NCBI RefSeq assembly: GCF_042651565.1
Contig: NZ_JBHSDF010000004.1
DNA: 64,000 bases
Strand: one strand, 5' to 3'
Source of the DNA: Salinispirillum marinum
GTDB lineage: Bacteria > Pseudomonadota > Gammaproteobacteria > Pseudomonadales > Natronospirillaceae
A program made the position numbers and the translations under genes. Below the pieces are notes generated by a model. That model had not been told where the DNA came from. It made no database searches and saw nothing but the letters and a program-made list of their open reading frames with translations. Positions 15,349-24,533 of this stretch are shown piece after piece (the first letter of the stretch is position 1; every line of letters begins with the position of its first letter).

Positions 15349-18300
15349 ATGACTGATCGCAGTACTCGCATCCAACAACTCCACCAAGCCATTAAGGAAC
15401 GCATACTGATCCTCGACGGCGGCATGGGGTCGCTGATTCAGTCACACAGCTTGGAAGAAAAAGACTACCGCGGCGAACGCTTCGCCGACTATCACCGCGA
15501 CATCAAAGGCAACAATGACCTATTAAGCATCACCCAGCCTGCGGTGATTGAAGGCATTTACCGGCAATATCTGGACGCCGGTGCCGACATCATTGAAACC
15601 AATACGTTCAACTCTACACGGGTGTCACAAGCCGACTACGGCATGGAAGACCTGGCCTACGAGCTAAACAAAGCCGGGGCAGAACTGTGCCGCCGCGTGG
15701 CCGATGCTAAAACCTTAGAGACCCCCGACAAACCACGTTGGGTTACCGGTGTGGTTGGCCCGACCAGCCGCACCCTGTCGATTTCACCCGATGTAAACAA
15801 CCCCGCGTTCCGCAACGTGTCATTCGACGAACTGGTGGAAAACTACTTGGAAGCCACCAAAGGCTTGATCGAAGGCGGCGCGGATCTGATTTTGATCGAA
15901 ACCATTTTTGATACATTGAACGCCAAGGCGGCCATTTTTGCCGTGCAGCAGGCGTTTGAAGACACCGGCATTGAACTGCCTATCATGATTTCCGGCACCA
16001 TCACCGATGCCTCCGGCCGCACGCTTTCCGGCCAGACCACGGAAGCCTTCTGGTATTCCGTAAAACACGCCAAGCCCCTGTCAGTGGGCTTGAACTGCGC
16101 CTTGGGCCCAGACGAACTGCGCCAATACGTTGAAGCGCTGTCGGACATTGCCGACACCTATGTATCCGCCCACCCGAACGCGGGTTTGCCCAACGAATTC
16201 GGCGAGTATGACTTACTGGCCGACCAGATGGTGGTCACTATCAAGGACTTCGCCGAGAGCGGTTTCTTGAACATCGTCGGTGGCTGCTGCGGTACTACGC
16301 CCGCGCACATCAAAGCCATTGCGGATGCGATGCCGAACTACAAGCCGCGCAAGATTCCTGAAATCACCCCGCGCTTGCGCTTGAGCGGCTTGGAGCCGTT
16401 TGTCGATGAAGACAACATCATCTTCATCAACGTGGGCGAGCGTACCAACGTGACCGGTTCAGCCAAGTTCCGTCGTCTGATCAAAGAAGAAGAATACGAC
16501 GAAGCGTTGACCGTCGCCCGCGAGCAGGTGGACAACGGCGCGCAGATCATCGATATCAACATGGACGAAGGCATGTTGGATTCGAAAGAAGCGATGACGC
16601 ACTATTTGAACCTCATTGCCTCGGAGCCCGACATTAGCCGCGTGCCCATCATGCTCGACTCCTCTAAGTGGGAAGTCATTGAAGCGGGCTTAAAGCACGT
16701 TCAGGGCAAGGCTATTGTTAACTCCATTTCCATGAAGGAAGGCGAAGAAGCCTTCTTAAAACATGCCCGCCTGTGCATGCGCTATGGCGCGGCGGTAGTG
16801 GTGATGGCGTTTGACGAAGTGGGCCAGGCCGATACAGCGGCGCGCAAGCGCGAAATTTGCCAGCGCAGCTATGAATTATTAGTGGGCATCGGCTTCCCGC
16901 CCGAAGACATCATTTTCGACCCGAATATTTTCGCCATCGCCACCGGCATAGAAGAACACAACAATTACGCGGTGGACTTCATTGAAGCCACCCGTTGGAT
17001 TCGCCAAAATCTGCCGTATGCGTCCGTCAGCGGCGGGGTTTCCAACGTGTCGTTCTCCTTCCGGGGTAACGACAAGGTGCGTGAAGCCATTCACTCGGTG
17101 TTCTTGTACCACGCTGTTAAAGCGGGCATGAACATGGGCATCGTCAACGCCGGGCAGTTGGTGGTGTACGACGACATTCCAGCTGAGCTGAAAGAAGCCG
17201 TGGAAGATGTGGTATTGAACCGCCGCGACGACGGCACCGATCGCCTATTGGAACTGGCTGAACGATACAAAGGCGAAGGCGGCGCGGTGCGCGTGGAGGA
17301 CTTGAGCTGGCGCGAACAGCCGGTGAATAAACGTATTGAACACGCTTTGGTTAAGGGCCTGACGCAATTCATCATTGAAGACACCGAAGAAGCGCGCCAA
17401 CTTGCCACTCGCCCTATCGAAGTCATTGAAGGCCCGTTAATGGACGGCATGAACGTGGTCGGCGACCTGTTTGGCGCCGGTAAGATGTTCCTGCCCCAGG
17501 TGGTGAAATCGGCCCGCGTGATGAAGCAGGCTGTCGCGCATTTGATCCCCTACATCGAAGCGGAAAAATCTGAAGCCTCCAAGCCCAAGGGCAAGATTTT
17601 GATGGCGACGGTCAAAGGTGACGTACACGACATCGGCAAAAACATCGTTGGCGTGGTGTTGCAATGTAATAACTTTGAAGTGGTTGACTTGGGCGTGATG
17701 GTGCCCGCCGAAACCATCTTAAAAACCGCACGCGAGCAGAACTGCGACATCATTGGTTTGAGCGGCTTGATCACCCCATCGCTCGATGAAATGGTGCACC
17801 TCGCCAAAGAAATGCAGCGCCAGAAATTCCAATTACCCCTGATGATCGGTGGCGCAACGACCTCCAAGGCGCATACTGCGGTAAAAATAGAGCCACAGTA
17901 CAAAAACGACGTCACCGTTTACGTACCTGACGCCTCGCGCGCTGTTTCAGTCGCCCAACGCTTGCTCAGTGAAACCGGAAAAGCGGAGTACTGGCAAGAG
18001 CTGCAAGACGAATATGGTAAAGTACGTGAGCGCAATAAAAACCGTAAGTCACAAGCGATGATCACCTACGAGCAAGCCTGTGCCAATGGCCTGCAACTGG
18101 ATTTCAGCGACTACACCCCGCCGGTGCCGAACAAACCTGGCCTGCATGTGTTGCGTGACTACCCATTGGAAGACTTGGTGGACTACATTGACTGGACACC
18201 CTTCTTTATCACTTGGGAATTGCACGGCAAATACCCGCGCATTTTTGACGATAAAGTCATCGGCGAAGAAGCGAAGAAGCTGTTTGCCGACGCGCAAGCT

Positions 18301-19038
18301 ATGCTGAAAAAGCTGATCACTGAGAAACGCTTGAAAGCCCAAGCGGTGTTTGCCCTATGGCCTGCGAATCGCACCGGCCCGGACACCATTACGGTGTACG
18401 CCGACGAAGCGCGCACGCAGCCAATCAAAGAGCTGTTCCATCTGCGCCAGCAAACGCAGAAGCCGGAAGGCCGCCCGAACATGTCACTCGCGGATTTTGT
18501 CGCGCCTGTGGGCACACCGGATTTTATCGGTGGGTTTGTGGTGAACACCGGTATGGGCGCCGACGAGATCACCGCCGAATACGAAGCACAGCATGATGAT
18601 TACAACTCCATTATGGTGAAAGCGCTGGCCGACCGTCTGGCCGAAGCCTTTGCTGAAAAACTGCATGAAATGGTGCGGAAGGATTACTGGGGTTACGCGG
18701 GCGATGAAGCGCTCAGTAATGAAGAACTGATCAAAGAACGTTATCACGGCATCCGCCCTGCTCCCGGTTACCCGGCGTGTCCCGACCATACGGAAAAGCG
18801 TTCGCTGTTTGACCTGTTGAACGCGGAAGAAAACGCCCAGGTTACTTTGACGGATTCGTTCGCCATGTGGCCCGCATCCGCCGTGAGCGGCTGGTACTTC
18901 AGTCACCCGCAGTCGGACTATTTTGGCTTGGGTAAAGTACAGGAAGATCAAATTATTGATTTAGCGCAGCGCAAAGGCATGGAATTGTCTACACTGGAAC
19001 GGTGGTTATCACCCGTGTTGGGTTACGAGGCGTCATAA
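15349..19038 (+). CDS. metH: Cobalamin-dependent methionine synthase
   Basis: 1229 aa, near the 1227 aa of E. coli MetH. It transfers the methyl group of methyltetrahydrofolate to homocysteine through methylcobalamin. Domains in order: homocysteine-binding (1-~330; zinc cysteines in VGLNCALGP and VGGCCGTTPA), pterin-binding (~355-620; NVGERTNVTGSAKFRRLI), B12 cap and B12-binding (~660-900; GDVHDIGKNIVG supplies the cobalt-ligand His), and SAM-dependent reactivation domain (~920-1229; RPAPGYPACPDHTEK). It is a single-gene unit in one frame from ATG 15349. Confidence 0.98.
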   Translation: MTDRSTRIQQLHQAIKERILILDGGMGSLIQSHSLEEKDYRGERFADYHRDIKGNNDLLSITQPAVIEGIYRQYLDAGADIIETNTFNSTRVSQADYGMEDLAYELNKAGAELCRRVADAKTLETPDKPRWVTGVVGPTSRTLSISPDVNNPAFRNVSFDELVENYLEATKGLIEGGADLILIETIFDTLNAKAAIFAVQQAFEDTGIELPIMISGTITDASGRTLSGQTTEAFWYSVKHAKPLSVGLNCALGPDELRQYVEALSDIADTYVSAHPNAGLPNEFGEYDLLADQMVVTIKDFAESGFLNIVGGCCGTTPAHIKAIADAMPNYKPRKIPEITPRLRLSGLEPFVDEDNIIFINVGERTNVTGSAKFRRLIKEEEYDEALTVAREQVDNGAQIIDINMDEGMLDSKEAMTHYLNLIASEPDISRVPIMLDSSKWEVIEAGLKHVQGKAIVNSISMKEGEEAFLKHARLCMRYGAAVVVMAFDEVGQADTAARKREICQRSYELLVGIGFPPEDIIFDPNIFAIATGIEEHNNYAVDFIEATRWIRQNLPYASVSGGVSNVSFSFRGNDKVREAIHSVFLYHAVKAGMNMGIVNAGQLVVYDDIPAELKEAVEDVVLNRRDDGTDRLLELAERYKGEGGAVRVEDLSWREQPVNKRIEHALVKGLTQFIIEDTEEARQLATRPIEVIEGPLMDGMNVVGDLFGAGKMFLPQVVKSARVMKQAVAHLIPYIEAEKSEASKPKGKILMATVKGDVHDIGKNIVGVVLQCNNFEVVDLGVMVPAETILKTAREQNCDIIGLSGLITPSLDEMVHLAKEMQRQKFQLPLMIGGATTSKAHTAVKIEPQYKNDVTVYVPDASRAVSVAQRLLSETGKAEYWQELQDEYGKVRERNKNRKSQAMITYEQACANGLQLDFSDYTPPVPNKPGLHVLRDYPLEDLVDYIDWTPFFITWELHGKYPRIFDDKVIGEEAKKLFADAQAMLKKLITEKRLKAQAVFALWPANRTGPDTITVYADEARTQPIKELFHLRQQTQKPEGRPNMSLADFVAPVGTPDFIGGFVVNTGMGADEITAEYEAQHDDYNSIMVKALADRLAEAFAEKLHEMVRKDYWGYAGDEALSNEELIKERYHGIRPAPGYPACPDHTEKRSLFDLLNAEENAQVTLTDSFAMWPASAVSGWYFSHPQSDYFGLGKVQEDQIIDLAQRKGMELSTLERWLSPVLGYEAS

Positions 19039-19189
19039 GCAAGCGCAGACACTATAAGGATGTCATGACGTATGCACGCTTCGCTGGCATGGCAAGCCGT
19101 TGAATTGTCATGTTCTTCGGCATAATGTTTGTACAGATTTGTACTTAACTCGGCGGTGATTTTTGATTGGCACGAAACAGGATGCTTTT

Positions 19190-20548
19190 ATGCCCACTGA
19201 TGTAGCAAAAGCCATGACGCATCTGGCGTTAAATCTCGCTCGTTGCGCTGACACATTGAAGATCACGACCACCCAACGGGTGGTAGACGAAGAAGAAGGA
19301 CTTCTGCACTCAATCGACCAGACCTTAAGTGCTGAACAGCTCACCAGACTGGCCCAATGTAACCTGAAGACACCGTTATTGGATTGCATTAAGGTGCAAG
19401 CACAGATTACGCAGGGAGATCTCTACAAGGAGTTGGTGCGTCAAGTTACTCATTCCGCCGATTTGCAGCAGTTAATCAGTACCACTTTTACGCTTGATCA
19501 ATTGCAATCGCTAACGGTGGTTGCGGCCAAGTTGCCCCGCGTTCTTGAGTGGTTAAGCATACTGCGTGCAGCCTTTCCGGAACACTTTCAACAAGCCTTA
19601 TTTTGTGCCGCGATGGCAGCCGTATTGTCGCATCACATGGGGCAGAATAAAGCGTTCCAACAAGGTGCCTTCGTCGCCGGCCTGTGCCATGACCTCGGTA
19701 TTGTTTGTCTGACACAAGAGACGGTAGACAACAAAACAGAACCCGAGTATTGGACGGTTTATCAACAGCATCCCTTGCTCGCGCAACCATTTCTAGAGCG
19801 TATCCCCAAGCTGCCGGGCTTGATCATCAGGGCCATTGCAGAATCACACGAACGCTGTGACGGCAGCGGCTATCCACACCAGAAAAGCGCAAAGCAACTG
19901 TCCCAGTTAGGGCAAATATTGGCCATGTCGGATTTATTGTGGGGTTTGTTAACCGTGCGCTTGTGGCCGCAAGGCATGACGTTAGCCCATGCCCGTCATA
20001 TTCTGCATATTTCTGCCGATGCGCACTTCCGGAACACCTACGAAGCCTTGGTCAAAGCATTAAAGGCTGCAAAATTGAAGTCTGAGCTATCGACCCCTCA
20101 AGATCAGATTCCAGCGTTGGTGGAACACTCACTGCTCTCTGTCGATCAACTCAATCAATGCTACATGTCACTTTATGCGATGGTAACGGCCTTGCCGCGA
20201 GAACGCCCTTCCCGCATCATGGCGGCGTGTTACCATTCGCTGGCTGCCATTCACCGCGCGGTGAACAGTGCCGGTGTCCTGACGTCAGAGCACTATCAAT
20301 GGTTGCAAGAGTTGCAACAGGGTGCTGTCTCGACGGCCATGGGTGAAGAGCTGGAATCGGCGGCACTGTTCCACGTTGCCTTACGATGGGAACTGAGTCG
20401 CTTGCTTGATAACCTCAAATACATTTATCACAGTGAGCGAACATTGCTAAAAGCCGATGTCGTTAATCTCTTGAGTATCGGCTTGCAAGGCATTAAAGAT
20501 TCCCAGCAAGATCGTCCGGAAACGCAGATTGGCTTATTATTTTGGTAG
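19190..20548 (+). CDS. HD-GYP-like signalling protein
   Basis: 452 aa, soluble. Residues ~140-290 carry an HD-GYP-type phosphodiesterase core: SHHMG, CHDLGI (the HD pair), QHPLLAQPFLERIP and SHERCDGSGYP (the GYP signature as SGYP). The lysine that usually follows HDxG is replaced by Ile, so activity on c-di-GMP is plausible but not certain. The N- and C-terminal parts have no domain I recognise. ATG 19190 is used; upstream in-frame codons lack an ATG. The gene is followed within eight bases by the DUF2970 gene. Confidence 0.75.
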   Translation: MPTDVAKAMTHLALNLARCADTLKITTTQRVVDEEEGLLHSIDQTLSAEQLTRLAQCNLKTPLLDCIKVQAQITQGDLYKELVRQVTHSADLQQLISTTFTLDQLQSLTVVAAKLPRVLEWLSILRAAFPEHFQQALFCAAMAAVLSHHMGQNKAFQQGAFVAGLCHDLGIVCLTQETVDNKTEPEYWTVYQQHPLLAQPFLERIPKLPGLIIRAIAESHERCDGSGYPHQKSAKQLSQLGQILAMSDLLWGLLTVRLWPQGMTLAHARHILHISADAHFRNTYEALVKALKAAKLKSELSTPQDQIPALVEHSLLSVDQLNQCYMSLYAMVTALPRERPSRIMAACYHSLAAIHRAVNSAGVLTSEHYQWLQELQQGAVSTAMGEELESAALFHVALRWELSRLLDNLKYIYHSERTLLKADVVNLLSIGLQGIKDSQQDRPETQIGLLFW

Positions 20549-20555
20549 CAACCCT

Positions 20556-20789
20556 ATGAAAGACAGTACGAACAGCGAGTTTGAAAAAAGCGGACGCCCC
20601 ACCTGGTGGCGTGCCATAAAGAGTGTTTTTGCGGCCTTTCTGGGTGTGCAAACCAATAGAAATTGGGAAGAAGACGCCAGCAGCTCCTCACCCTTGCGGT
20701 TTCTTGTCGTGGGTTTGTTGATGGGTCTCGGGTTTTTCGTTGCGTTGTTTGTCCTGGTATGGGTAGTGTCAAAATTTATTAATGTCTAG
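20556..20789 (+). CDS. DUF2970 family small membrane protein
   Basis: 77 aa. It contains SVFAAFLGVQTNRNWEED, the DUF2970 signature, then one C-terminal membrane helix (about residues 48-73). It follows the HD-GYP gene by seven bases and is probably co-transcribed. Function is unknown for the family. Confidence 0.8.
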   Translation: MKDSTNSEFEKSGRPTWWRAIKSVFAAFLGVQTNRNWEEDASSSSPLRFLVVGLLMGLGFFVALFVLVWVVSKFINV

Positions 20790-20925
20790 GGTGGTACTTA
20801 CTAAAACTGCTAAGGCGAAAAGCTGGGTAGGCAAAAATTTCTGAGAATGCGCAATTTACAGTGTGTAAATGAGCATTTAGAAGACATTTTTACCAACGCC
20901 AGCTTGAGAAAGATCGGTTTTAAAA

Positions 20926-22926
20926 TTAGCGGCTTTGGAAATGCGACACACTGGCCACGAGTCCGTCTGCCGTTTTCGCCACATCGCTGAACGACTCACC
21001 ATTACGCAACACATTGGTAGACACCTGACTTGCGGCCTCGGCGATTTCAACCACGTGCTCGCTGACCGATTTGGCTACCATGCTTTGTTGTTCCGCCGCC
21101 GTGGCAATTTGGTGCGCCATTTGGTCGATATGGGATAGACCTTCCAGCATTTCCTGCAGCGACGCAGCGGTGTTTTCTGCATGCTCGACCACTTCATTGG
21201 CTTTGCTGTCGTTTTTCGTCATGTGCGTAACGGCTAGAGAGGCTTTTTCGCGCAATGCTTGAACCATGGCGTCAATATCTTCCGTGGACGTGCGTGTGCG
21301 TTGCGCAAGCGTCCGCACTTCGTCGGCCACCACAGCAAAGCCACGCCCTTGCTCACCGGCTCGCGCGGCCTCAATGGCAGCATTTAACGCCAGCAAGTTG
21401 GTTTGTTCGGCAATGTTCTGAATCACCGTGACGATCTCACGGATTCTTTCGCTTTCCGCACTGAGTGACTCAATCACTTCTGACGATTCCACAAGAGAGG
21501 TTTTCAGCTCACCAATGGCACTCACGGCGACCGTCATTTGCTGTTGGTTATCAATGGCCCGTTGATTCACCGCAGAAATTTCTTCCAAAGACGTTTGCGC
21601 TGACCGAGCCACTTCGCCGATAGCCATTTCCATTTCGGTAACCTCAGTGGCCATTTGATCTGTTTTGTCTTGCTGCTCTTCGACCAACCGTGTTGTCTTC
21701 CGGCTGTTTGCCACAACTTCTTTCACCGAAAGGTCCACCGATTCGCTACCGGAGCGAATTTGCTGAACAATACCACGCAGATTACCGACCACATTCAGCA
21801 TACGCTGCTGAATCTGGCCGAACTCATCGCGGCGCATTTTGCCAAATTCCGGGGTGGCCAAATCCCCGTCTTGCAGACGGTCGAGGGCTCGCAAAATGGC
21901 TTGCAATGGCACACGAATCACCCGCGCAACACCGTAGGCCACCAACACAGCCACCAATAACGCAAATATGGTCAACGCCCACATCACCTGCTGCACCGTT
22001 TCTTGTGTTCTCAAAGCGTCTGCACTGGCATTACTGTTTGCCGTTTGAATCTGCTCAATGACACCACGATACCCGACCAGCGCCAGATCAACATCTTCTT
22101 CCATTTGGGCTAGGCTATCACCGCGCGCCACTTCTGCGTCCAGAATACTGGACTGCAGTGCATAGGCTCCGGTTTCCGGGTGAATCAAGGCTTCTAAGGC
22201 GGCAATATAACCGGTTAGGTCCTCAGCGACACGCGGCTCTTCTTCACCAATGGCTTGTAACATACCAATAATTTCACTGACCCGACTTTCCTGCTCTGAA
22301 CCGGCAAAATTCACTTGCTGCAGGGTTTCCAAGGTCAGCAATTGTGATACCGACATATCCATTTCTGAGCCTAACCGACGCACATAAGGTACGAAGAAAC
22401 CGATGGCGTCGTTATCGCGCAACAAAAACTCCATGGATTCAAGATCACTGTCAAAGCGGGTCCATGTATCGGTAAAACCGGTCAACAAGGTACGCAATTG
22501 CTGTTGATTTTGTAGGGTCATCAACCGGCTAGGAAACTGCGTCCGAGCGATATCAATCACGGCGCGCACTTCCGCAATGGTTTGTTCGTATTGTTCGGTA
22601 TTCAAAGTTTGCATGAATTCGGCGGACACGACCTCTTCCACTGAGGCTTCCCATTGTGCTTGTTGGGCATCAAACGATTGTGTTAGCCGCTCTAAACGCT
22701 CCGCGTTGTCCTCTGCCATAAACTGCGTGACGACGCGATTCAGCAGCAGCAAGGTTTCCACTTGCTCATTCAAGGCTTGCCGTAAAGGCACGATGTCTTG
22801 ATCGATATGATTGAACTGTTCTTTTACCTGTACCTGACCGCGCCAAGCATAAACGGCATTCACCAAATTGATGGCCACCAGAACAGCGAAGCCTAATACG
22901 ATACGCTGAATCACCGAAAGATTCAT
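20926..22926 (-). CDS. Methyl-accepting chemotaxis protein
   Basis: 666 aa. Membrane helix 1 (about residues 5-27), a helical periplasmic sensor part (~30-310), membrane helix 2 (~318-340), HAMP, then the cytoplasmic signalling domain with the hairpin core AEQTNLLALNAAIEAARAGE and GRGFAVVADEVRTLAQR. It signals to CheA/CheW. The start ATG 22926 follows GAGGAGG; the frame is open upstream without protein character. The ligand cannot be predicted. The C-terminus shows no CheR-binding pentapeptide. Confidence 0.92.
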   Translation of the reverse strand: MNLSVIQRIVLGFAVLVAINLVNAVYAWRGQVQVKEQFNHIDQDIVPLRQALNEQVETLLLLNRVVTQFMAEDNAERLERLTQSFDAQQAQWEASVEEVVSAEFMQTLNTEQYEQTIAEVRAVIDIARTQFPSRLMTLQNQQQLRTLLTGFTDTWTRFDSDLESMEFLLRDNDAIGFFVPYVRRLGSEMDMSVSQLLTLETLQQVNFAGSEQESRVSEIIGMLQAIGEEEPRVAEDLTGYIAALEALIHPETGAYALQSSILDAEVARGDSLAQMEEDVDLALVGYRGVIEQIQTANSNASADALRTQETVQQVMWALTIFALLVAVLVAYGVARVIRVPLQAILRALDRLQDGDLATPEFGKMRRDEFGQIQQRMLNVVGNLRGIVQQIRSGSESVDLSVKEVVANSRKTTRLVEEQQDKTDQMATEVTEMEMAIGEVARSAQTSLEEISAVNQRAIDNQQQMTVAVSAIGELKTSLVESSEVIESLSAESERIREIVTVIQNIAEQTNLLALNAAIEAARAGEQGRGFAVVADEVRTLAQRTRTSTEDIDAMVQALREKASLAVTHMTKNDSKANEVVEHAENTAASLQEMLEGLSHIDQMAHQIATAAEQQSMVAKSVSEHVVEIAEAASQVSTNVLRNGESFSDVAKTADGLVASVSHFQSR

Positions 22927-23076
22927 GAACGCCTCCTCAACAGCGGCTTTATACCCTTTGCGGGAATCCAAATTACGAAACCAGTTACTGCACCGAAGCT
23001 GGCCGTGCACTAAAACGAACAACTGGTAAATATTTTTGACATTGCATGCCGAATGGTCAGGAAATGTCGATCAAAC

Positions 23077-23102
23077 CAAAAAAAGGGGCCACGAATGACC
23101 CC
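23077..23102 (-). terminator. Rho-independent terminator of the binding-protein gene
   Basis: On the minus strand GGGGTCATTCGTGGCCCC is followed by a run of seven T. It lies 32 bases after the stop codon of the gene at 23135. Confidence 0.85.
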
Positions 23103-23134
23103 TCCTTTGTTTGGCGCATTCCTGCGGGTAATGA

Positions 23135-23899
23135 TTAGATCATTACATTGTAGGCAAAGAACTTGTCCATGATGGTCTTGTAGGTGCCGTTTTCTTTCAC
23201 GCGGCGCAGACCTTCGTTGAAGATTTCTGACAGTTCGGTGTCATTACGACGGAACGCCGCGCCAACACCAGGGCCTGCTATAGGCGGTACGAATGTTTCG
23301 CCAACGGTTTTGAAACCACCGAGGCTCAAAATCGTTTCTTCACCTACGGGGAAGTCCAAAACGATGGCGTCAATACGGCCACCGCGCAAATCAGCCACGA
23401 TGTCGTCAGCGGTCGCGTAGCGACGTACTTGTACAACATCACCCAGCTCTTGCGTCACGTAATCGTCTTGAATAGTGCCACGCTGTACGCCGACACGCTG
23501 ACCTTCCAGAGTCGCACGATTGTCCGGGTTAATGCTTGAATCTTCAGGCGTGAACCAACCGCTGGGCGTGGTGTAGTAAGGCTCAGAGAACAGTACGCTA
23601 CGAGCACGTTCTTCGGTGATGCTCATGGAAGAGAAGATCACATCGTAACGACGCGACAACAAGCCAGGGATAATGCCGTCCCAAGCCTGCACTACCCAAG
23701 AGCAGTTCAGGTTCATTTCTGCACACACGGCATTGCCCAGTTCAATTTCAAAACCGGCCAATTCGCCATCAGGCTGTTGCCAAGCGAATGGCTCGTAAGG
23801 TACGTCTACTGCCAAACGAACGTTACGCTCTTGCGCGCCTGCAGTCAGGGCCAGGCCCAGTGCTACCGTACCGGCAACCGTTTTGATTAATGTTTTCAT
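23135..23899 (-). CDS. Amino-acid-type ABC transporter substrate-binding protein
   Basis: 254 aa. A signal peptide (MKTLIKTVAGTVALGLALTAGAQ, cleavage after about residue 21) precedes a family 3 solute-binding domain: YEPFAWQQPDGELAGFEIEL, then GLLSRRYDVIFSSMSITEER, then GGRIDAIVLD. It resembles periplasmic binding proteins for arginine, lysine or histidine. No permease or ATPase gene is adjacent, so it either works with a transporter encoded elsewhere or is a sensor input. The start is the second of two consecutive ATGs, with GAGGA five bases upstream. Confidence 0.85.
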   Translation of the reverse strand: MKTLIKTVAGTVALGLALTAGAQERNVRLAVDVPYEPFAWQQPDGELAGFEIELGNAVCAEMNLNCSWVVQAWDGIIPGLLSRRYDVIFSSMSITEERARSVLFSEPYYTTPSGWFTPEDSSINPDNRATLEGQRVGVQRGTIQDDYVTQELGDVVQVRRYATADDIVADLRGGRIDAIVLDFPVGEETILSLGGFKTVGETFVPPIAGPGVGAAFRRNDTELSEIFNEGLRRVKENGTYKTIMDKFFAYNVMI

Positions 23900-23902
23900 C
23901 AT

Positions 23903-24533
23903 GTTCCTCGTTCTCGTTATTTTCTGTGTGTTGTGTTTAATTATCCGAACTGCATCGCCTGACCAAGTGACAGACGTTTCCACCCTTGCCCCTTCGATGC
24001 ATTCGAAACCGGGGAGATAGAATATGCTATTCGTCGAACCACTCGCTGAGGGCATACCGACGGGCTGGAGAAGGAATGGCGACACCCACCACACAAGGGT
24101 AAATGATCGCATCGGTTCCTGCTGGGTACATAGGGCATACCTTCATGATTCTTATTGTTGAGATGCTTCGCCGGGAGCAAAATCATTGCCCACTTATTAC
24201 TTCGCATCCGTAGCCTATGGTGGAAAACTAGACGTTTCTGCCAAAGGGATAAAGTGTTTATTCGTAAAACCTGCTCACGTGTCGCTAACGCGATCAATTT
24301 GGTGCAATCATTGACGCAAATTTGAAAGTCTTGCCCAATATTGGTGCCGTAAGTTTTCTCGTCTTGGCGTACAGTCTGAGAAAACTTGATCTTATAGTCC
24401 AGTTAGCGAAGAACGTGCCAACCGGTCAACTGTGCGAAAAACTTTCCACATAACTGTGGAGCACTGGTCACTTGCGGCAGACCTAACGTACAATGTGCGC
24501 CTTGAACAATTCTGACTGACCAAGGATTTCCGC
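23903..24533. other. 630-bp intergenic region before proS
   Basis: No frame here looks protein-like. It must hold the divergent promoters of the binding-protein gene and proS. The one structure I see is a perfect 10-bp inverted repeat, AAGTTTTCTC (24351-24360) and GAGAAAACTT (24378-24387), with a 17-base loop, 147 bases before proS. No tRNA or known riboswitch was recognised. Confidence 0.5.

Noticed and set aside
15820..18951. Several long antisense frames inside metH
   Set aside because: They mirror the codon pattern of metH and have no start signals; a 3.7-kb high-GC-third-position gene gives such shadows.
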